NCBI GenBank assembly: GCA_940337035.1
Contig: CALNHX010001947.1
Span: 62,001 to 126,000, forward strand
From: Agriotes lineatus
Taxonomy: Eukaryota; Arthropoda; Insecta; Coleoptera; Elateridae
Direction: 5' to 3'
Length of the DNA stretch: 64,000 nucleotides
Positions 57,259-64,000 of this stretch are shown here, in pieces (the stretch's first letter is position 1; the number at the start of each line of letters is the position of its first letter). Made by a program: the position numbers and the translations under genes. The notes beneath the pieces were generated by a model that saw only the letters and a list, made by a program, of their open reading frames with translations, did not search any database and had not been told where the DNA came from.

Positions 57259-58114
57259 CAACAGGTGATATTGTGCGGGTGCCTTTATTTAAACCGCTTC
57301 ATGTAGTGCACGTGCTTTGGGCTCATTAGGAAGGCTTTATACACTTGACTATTAAGGTAAATTTAAGTAGGATAGCAAATTTTACCAGCGTAAATCAAAT
57401 GAAACACTTAAAACGAATTTTTAAAATCGACACTTCATATCTCGTGCACAGATTTTACACTTTACAACACATGTTTATACAATATTAAATTTGATTGCTA
57501 ATATTGTTAAGTTCCCCAGTTAATTACAAGAGTTTCAAAATTAAATCAGAAGTGGAGGATAATAATTTAACGGCAAGTAACAAGTGACAAAAGACGGCCC
57601 TGGGCCGTTAAAAAATCCTTATACATCCCCTAGAAGGTTCACCACCCTAAGACGTATATCAATTCTTTAAACAATAACACATTTGGCTTCCATTACGTTA
57701 AGCCATATTTGATTGAATATCGCGTCATCATAATCTCGCGTCCGTTACAAAAACAAATTATTTGCCGGGAATATCGGCTAAAAGACAGTGTGAGACGCAT
57801 AAAAACGCGGGAATATATCACAAAAGCCCACAAAATTCAGGTATCAATTAATTCTAGTCTTACATTTCTCAATTATGTTAAATTACATACGCGTACAGAT
57901 GATCCCAGCTGAGATATCTTCTTGCTCTATTTCTTTTCAAAATCTATGGAACGCCGCTAAACAAATCACCTGCTGACCTTTGCACTTGCTGTTCACCGCA
58001 GCCAGGGCAATGAACTCCAGAATTTACCGCGCCGATATCCACAGGAATCTGTCACCGAAATCACCAGTTGATCCAGTGACCCACGTCTGTCGAAAATTGA
58101 CCCAGATATGGTTA
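57259..58114. other. Non-coding stretch, nothing recognised
   Basis: Flank of the RTE-like insertion and sequence up to the tail of the next LINE. No gene supported. Confidence 0.4.
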
Positions 58115-58375
58115 TTCAGGTAAATAATAATAATAATAATTTATTTCACATCATAACTTCACAATTTAAAAATTAAGAGATACTATAAAATAGTTGCAGT
58201 AATACAAATACACACAATGAAACTGAGAAAAAAAGTAATTCAATGATAAATACCAAAAATAATAGTAATTAAAATATATAACACATTAAATAATAATTAG
58301 AGCACGATGAGTAAATTACTCGTGTGTGCTGACATAAGAAATTTAGTTGAACTTATAGTGCTTTTCAAGGACAAA

Positions 58376-59794
58376 TTACAGCCAAGTAACACAACTACGG
58401 ATATAATTCATATTACCAAAGATCCAATTTGTTATCTTTTTTTTGTATAAGGAAAAACACTTTATACTTTTTATATTACAAGATAACAAATTAAATAGTT
58501 TGTTACAAAGATAGAACGGGCCACGCTGGCTGAGGGATTTATGAGTTTCAATTGGTTGCAAAGCAAAATTAGCCATACCTCTGGTGTAGTGAGCATGACT
58601 TGCATAAGTTTTTAACTTTGGGTTGTTATAAATATAACAAAAAAAATTTTCTTAAATATAACTGCCTAACATCTAATACCCCAACCAGATCAAAAATCAT
58701 TAGAGTTGGGAATCGTTTAGACTTTTTATACAGTATTTGTAATAGGCATTTTTGAATTTGTTTCAGTGGTAGTAAATTGTTACTGTATATACCTCCCCAC
58801 CCAATAATTCCATAAGTGATAACAGATTCAACAAATGCGTGATACACAGATTTTAATACATCTTTTTCTAATATATCACGTAACGCGTAACATTGACCAA
58901 CTAGTTTGCGCAATCTATTGGTAGCTTGAACGATTTGTTTATCCCATTTTAAATTCTGATCTATAATTATGCCCAGGTATTTTATAAAATCTGCATTTTC
59001 AATAATAGAATTACACGTGCACCGGTTACCTGATCAACTTATATCATGAAGCATTATAGGTCGGAGCTGTTGAAGGCCTTTTTTTGTTATCGAGAAATCA
59101 ATATACTTTATTTTACTGAAATTTAAGCTGAGGTAATTAGCATCCAACCACTTTTTTACAGTTAACATTCGTATTGTAGTCGAATTTAACATAGTCTCCC
59201 AAGTATCGTGCTCAAAGATAATGACAGTATCGTCTGCATAGGAAATAGCATTTATATCCTTTAGAAGCAGCAGATCATTTATATAAATAAGGAAAAAGAT
59301 AGGGCCCAAAATAGTTCCTTGTGGAACTCCCATTTCTACAGTTGTATAATCAGTAAACGTATTTCCTATTCTAACGCACCGCACCGCCTTCTATCGTTCA
59401 AATAGTTTTTGAACAAAGTTAATGCAACACCCCTAATACCACACATTTCTAACTTATCCAGTAGTATACCATGGGAGACTGTGTCGAAAGCTTTCGCCAA
59501 ATCCATAAATACGGCAATAGCTTTTTTGTTTTTGTCTAAGGAGTTATACAACTTATTAGTTAGTTGATATATAGCGTTTTCAGTGGACATGTTTCCCCTA
59601 GAACCGTATTGATTGTCAGATAATATGGAATTATAATTTAGATGATCTTTCAATCGACGTGCTATTACCCGTTCCATGATTTTTGAAAAAACTGATGTTA
59701 GCGAAATAAGACGGTAATTAGCTACTTCTTTTTCATTGCCTCCTTTAAATAAAGGCACTACTACGGCAAGTTTAAAGCACCGAGGAATAACAGA
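58376..59794 (-). pseudogene. CR1-like LINE ORF2, RT core and C-terminus
   Basis: PLFKGGN and NYRLISLTSVFSKIMERV at about 59700, MDLAKAFDTVSHGIL near 59500, GVPQGTILGPIFF near 59320, the intact YADDTVIIF active site near 59230, then the thumb and a decayed C-terminal region down to LSQRGPFYLCNKLFN near 58520. It is broken into at least four frames. It joins the portion beyond 61881 once the LTR is removed. Confidence 0.85.
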
Positions 59795-61880
59795 TGTCAG
59801 GTCATTTTGTATTTTAATTAGCCACCTAGGCTTTAGGGCAGCGTGCCCGTATGTTAAACCCTTTTAGTTACTTATTTGGCTTCATCGCCTAATTCCATAA
59901 TAATGATTTTGCACATATTTGGCCTCAAGCGCAGTATTTCTCGTCATCTGGGGCACCCCTTTGTTGGTACTTTGACAGCCGGGTGTTAACGCTTGCAAGA
60001 TTTCCGAACCTTCTAGAAATTACGCTGTTGGTGCGACTGCGAGGCCTCGCACTCTCTTTGTCACCGGAACGTATTTGTTTTATTGGGCGCATCGCCATTG
60101 GCTGTCGAGAGTCACGTGGTAACACCGTTTTGGCTCACGCCACTTCGGGCGTCGTAACGCTGCTTGCTCGGCAGTTCAACTCAGGCCATTGAACAAGGGA
60201 GGTGTGTGTCGTTTAGCGGCGATCTTATTACGCCAAGGCGTAGGTGTGATGGAATTCCATGCCCGGTTCTACGTCGTCACGTAAGGGAGTGTTCCCTTTA
60301 GCTTGTTGTGCGAGGATCCCGTTGAGGTAGGACATGATTGGGCTAGCTTTGCCGTCGTAGCGGCGTTTGTTGAAGCGCCAGCCTTTGTCGCCATTTTGGG
60401 CGCATCCAGACCATCCACACTGTCGGCCGTTTTAGCGGCGAATTAATTGCCACAGGCAACCTGTTTCCCGCCAGCTGGACCGCATGCCGATCTCTTGGGC
60501 TGTCACCAATAAAACTAAGGTATTTGTAACCATTGAATCATAACCATTGTTGCGGTGTTGCTTCCGCTTGTACGCTCGCTTCGCGGGGGCGTATTTGTGT
60601 GCCGCGGTACTCCATGTGACTAACTTGTTGTGCGCGAGCTTTGCGCCTAACCATGTGAATAATTGCTGAACTCTTGGCATACGTGCTGTAAGGCGGCATC
60701 GCCAGTTTGGTCGCAGTAAAATTGCATGTGCGCGAACTTGATGTGAAATCATGTGCACCGTTAAAAATGTACCCTTCGCATCTTAAATTGTTGTCGCGAA
60801 GTGGCGTCGCTCGTTTTTAATCTAATCACTTCCCTCACTTGGGCTTTGCTGTGTTTGCCCAAATTATCATGTGAGCCAGATCACTTCTTATCAGGGCGGT
60901 GCCATATTCGCCAAGTTTTGTGCGAGACCTTTCGTATGTTAGCAACGGCGTCGTGTTCGGCTCGTTGAGTGTTACACGTAGTTATCGATCGCTTGGGCGG
61001 CGTAGCATCAGCTGTGTCATATTCTCAATTTGCCTGCGGGCGTTAGGCTATGTAAGCCCCCTTTTCGGCCAAATATATCTCAGTAACGCGACCCCCTTTT
61101 TGCCTTGCGAATTGGGTTTCTAACTAATTCGCCGCATCTCTTTGCGGCGTCGGATTCTGCCGACAGCTACGCTGTTCGCGTCGCGTTCCCTTTGTGGGAC
61201 TCATATGTCAAACTGCTCTTGATTTTGTACAGTTATGGGTGTTGTTTAGTAACAGTAGTGCGCCCATCAGCTGATGCTTATTTATAAGAATTAACCCAAT
61301 GTTTGCCGCACGCTTTGCTGCCCCAATGTAAGAATTGAATAATAGACGCTTATCTAATTAAGAGACGCTATATTCTTGGTCGATTTGTGCATGTTCTGTT
61401 TCAGCGTGCGCCCATCATTGAGAAGATAAATGTATGGTGGGGCCAGTGAGATCGGAGCGTGCAGGTAAGCTTGGTGGTGACATTGCCGTGGCTGAAAGAG
61501 CCCCACTTCATGATCTAAGTATTTTTGCCATCACGAAATCGTTGTGTGAGTTTATAATTCACGAGTACCCCTATCGACGGAGTGTCTTGAATACTTCGCC
61601 CCCGTCTAACCGCCCAGGCCCGGTTATTCGGGTTAAGACAGGCTTGGTGGGACCCTCTTTATTTTACCGTTATTTACCGACCCTCTAGCCGTTACCCTTA
61701 GATAATCTCGTTAAGAACCCCCCCTCAACTCCACTGAAAGCCTAGCCGGCCTATCTTGTTGCGGCTGGGTAGCGGCCTAGGAGAACTTTCGTCCCGATTT
61801 CATCCATTATGGCACGCGCCGGCCGTTTCGTTTATGTATGAGCCGGTGCGGTGTCGTAAAGTCAGTTCAAGACCGTAACA
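59795..61880 (-). mobile_element. Solo LTR, 2,086 bp, 4-bp TSD
   Basis: Starts TGTCAGG and ends GTAACA on the plus strand, so both strands have TG...CA ends. CAGA is duplicated at 59791-59794 and 61881-61884. It is markedly GC-richer than the LINE around it and has no coding frame. Removing it with one CAGA restores the LINE frame (HILSYS joined to VIPRCFKLA). No internal retrotransposon sequence is present, as expected after LTR-LTR recombination. The orientation call (minus, TGTTACGG start) is tentative, by analogy with the TGTTAC start at 36464. Confidence 0.85.
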
Positions 61881-61884
61881 CAGA

Positions 61885-63456
61885 ATAAGATAGTATATGA
61901 TTGTAGATCTTGAGTAAAGGATGAACTATGGTATTTTTGCAGTTTTTTAATATTATAGGTGATATTTTGTCATATTCTGGAGCCTTATTAACTTTTAATT
62001 CATCAATATATTTTATTATTTCTTCTTCTGTAACGGGCTATAAAAATATGGAGTTCTGTATAAGATAATTATGAATAAAAGTTTCATTAGCCACACCAGT
62101 AAATCTGGTTTGAATACCATTAGCCATTTTTGTACCAATTTCAATAAAATGTTTATTAAAGCTATTTGCAATTTGTACTTTATCATGAATGACATCATCT
62201 GACATTAATTACGTTTGGAATAGTTTTATTAGCAGCTAAATTAGTACTACCACTAACTTCTTTTACTACCGACCATATTTTCTTTGGATCGTTTTCTGAT
62301 AATGCTATTTTATTTTTATAATAATTATTTTTTTTATTCTAATTAAATCCGTCAAAAAATTCCTATAACGTTTGTACTCAATGTTTAAGGTTTCATACTC
62401 AGGAGAGCGCTCTGATGCCTTACGAAATTTATCCCGGTTTCTAATTGAATTGATTAATCCTTGTGGGATCCATGGCTTAAGTATTACTTTTTTACAAGGA
62501 ATTTTGTAAGTAACCGTTTAAGTAGCAAGGCTAACATAATTGTGAATTGATTCAATAAAATGGTCAGCAGCTGAATTAATATCAGTAATGTTTTGTAAAA
62601 AATCCCAACTTTCCGGACTCAAACAGTTTTGTAATGCATCATAATTCAATTTTGATCTAGCAGAAGTACCAGACGATCTATGGCTTTCACGTATGCTTTT
62701 TATCACACAACCCACAGGAGAATGGTCAGTATCACTATCATACATAAAACATTTTACAATAATTTTATTTCGTACCTTTGGTTTCGATAATCTGCGGATA
62801 ACACCATTTATACCTTGTACATGCCCTAGTTCGCTAAAAATATTTAAATATTTATCAACATACATAAAGCCTTGATCCAAAAGATCTATATTTATATCCC
62901 CCACAAAAAGCCCTACGTCGTAGGTTGAGCTATTGTACAATAAAATTTGTTGTAAATTTTTCAAAAATAATTCTTTGTCACTAGCTGGTGATCTGTACGT
63001 ACAAATAACGTTAAACTTGAAATTATTCATTACAAGATCTATTTTAGTAAAGGAAATTTCACTATATTTAATAACGTCGCAGCTTTTAACCACTAATGTG
63101 TTTTTAATAAACACAAAACAACCATCGTTTTGATTAAAGTTTGCCCCATCATAATATGAATTATATCCATCTATACTGTAAGGTCCAGTATCAGTAACTT
63201 GCCAAGATTCTGTAAAAATGATTACTTGAAAAGTTGACTGCAAACTCTCCAATTAAGCGATTATTTCGTTAAAATTTTTGTTAATACTTCTTATATTAAA
63301 ATGAATTAATTTAAAATCCTCTCCTTCAAACAATTTACAATTTGTGCAATTTATTAACAATGTGTCACCAGAGTTAGTGTAATCTATTTCATTAATAATA
63401 TTTATGTCCATCAGCGATAACTTATACAGAAAACTAAAGATAAGAAACGCTCCCAC
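61885..63456 (-). pseudogene. CR1-like LINE ORF2, endonuclease, linker and RT start
   Basis: Endonuclease from KLIHFNIRSINKN (63310) through FTESWQ, GDINIDLL and the SDTDHSPVGC motif near 62730. A connecting region follows (WIPQGLINSIRNRDKFRKAS near 62430; KKIWSVVKEVSGS near 62270), then RT start (ELKVNKAPEYDKIS near 61980). Two in-frame TAA stops (63253-63255 and 62518-62520) and later frameshifts disable it. Confidence 0.85.
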
Positions 63457-63599
63457 AAAAACTAAAATAAAAAGGAAAAATGCTTTGCTCTATTGATTAA
63501 CCAAAAACTGAAAATATATTTTGAATTTTTTTTTATCAAATAACACAAAACATCCATACCCATTTGCGCCAGCGAAACTATTTACAAATTATTTAGGTC

Positions 63600-64000
63600 T
63601 TCTTCCAAATGAATCCTTTGCTTTTTATCATTGTTGACAATACAGATATTGCCATCCAAACACTTTTCCGGTTTAATTTATCCTGTGCCTTCTTCAGTAA
63701 ATCCAGTCGCTTTTTCGTAAGGTCTTCGGTTATCACTATTTTACTGGTTTTAACAGTTTCTTTCTCTTGAAAACCATATCGCGATCCCTGTGGCTCACAA
63801 ATTTTACTATAACTTGTCTGGCACTTCCATTGCTATATTTCCCAACACGGTGCACCTATCTATGGATGTTATCTTCATATCAAATTCCAGATTTTCCTTA
63901 AAAACCCTCAGCAATTCACTCTCAATATTTTCATTGGTTTGTTCCTTCATACCAAATACACGGAGACAATTTCTTCTAGAATACTGTTGTAATGTATCTA
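63600..64000 (-). pseudogene. CR1-like LINE ORF1 fragment
   Basis: The minus strand reads LQQYSRRNCLRVFGMKE near the window end, then in shifted frames IVKFVSHRDRDMVFKRKK and ITEDLTKKRLDLLKKAQDK. These match the RRM and C-terminal domains of L1/CR1-type ORF1 RNA-binding proteins. The 5' part lies beyond base 64000. Confidence 0.72.

Larger units (their letters stand above)
58115..64000 (-). mobile_element. CR1-like LINE, runs off the window, split by a solo LTR
   Basis: Minus strand: tail (AAT)n read on plus at 58124-58142, 3' untranslated region, ORF2 (58376-63456), and an ORF1 relic (about 63600-64000) continuing past the end. A 2,086-bp LTR occupies 59795-61880. Clade call rests on the endonuclease start (HFNIRSINKN), the GVPQGTILGPIFF block and the CR1/L1-like ORF1. 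Confidence 0.82.

Noticed and set aside
59925..61688. Several short frames inside the 2.1 kb GC-rich block
   Set aside because: The block is a solo LTR by its ends and target duplication; the frames have no domains.

Overview
This window is transposon-dense, AT-rich animal DNA, most likely from an insect with a large repeat-laden genome. The evidence is Jockey-, RTE- and CR1-type LINEs, Ty3/Gypsy elements with roughly 2 kb LTRs, hAT, Tc1/mariner and Harbinger relics, a tRNA-derived SINE and an intron-containing Helitron. I see no rRNA, tRNA gene, CRISPR array or bacterial operon, and no convincing ordinary host gene. The species cannot be named from the sequence.

Layout. 1-7322: Ty3/Gypsy element on the minus strand (3' LTR cut by the window edge, pol with one in-frame stop, frameshifted gag, tRNA-Lys-type primer site, truncated 5' LTR). 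7323-8240: a 58-bp-arm hairpin and a 298-bp MITE with an 8-bp target duplication. 9235-12550: fold-back element with ~0.5 kb inverted arms around an 82-bp minisatellite; its right arm carries a head-to-tail trimer of a tRNA-derived SINE. 12611-14019: a second fold-back element of 1.4 kb. 14705-20171: Helitron on the minus strand whose exons join into one open frame of about 1,420 codons. 20186-22530: 121-bp direct repeats around a decayed Harbinger element, a MITE and palindromes. 23687-24518: four exons on the minus strand encoding a THAP domain plus a linker exon that has been duplicated in tandem.

25340-29575: Jockey-type LINE on the minus strand, interrupted by a 1.25 kb hAT element with a perfect 8-bp duplication. 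30420-30506: an exact 87-bp palindrome. 32244-34390: coding-like relics and a LINE reverse-transcriptase scrap. 34400-36459 and 40518-42650: two halves of a second Jockey-type LINE, split by a plus-strand Gypsy element (36464-40513) that has lost pol but keeps an open gag frame. 42797-43520: internally deleted RTE-like LINE. 47258-47957: 3' end of a LINE. 48008-50256: RTE LINE with a 10-bp target duplication. 50410-51656: Tc1 scrap and a mariner/IS630-type element. 52545-53190: fold-back sequence. 55022-57245: second RTE-type LINE with a 13-bp target duplication. 58115-64000: CR1-like LINE on the minus strand, interrupted by a 2,086-bp solo LTR with a 4-bp duplication.

How it works together: this is mostly a stack of nested insertions, and removing an insertion plus one target-site copy restores the reading frame of the host element in several cases, which makes those boundaries reliable. 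The most interesting part is 14.7-24.5 kb. The intact Helitron replicase-helicase begins with an exon that lacks its own start, and 3.6 kb upstream on the same strand lies a well-formed THAP-domain exon set. A chimeric THAP-Helitron gene is possible but unproven.
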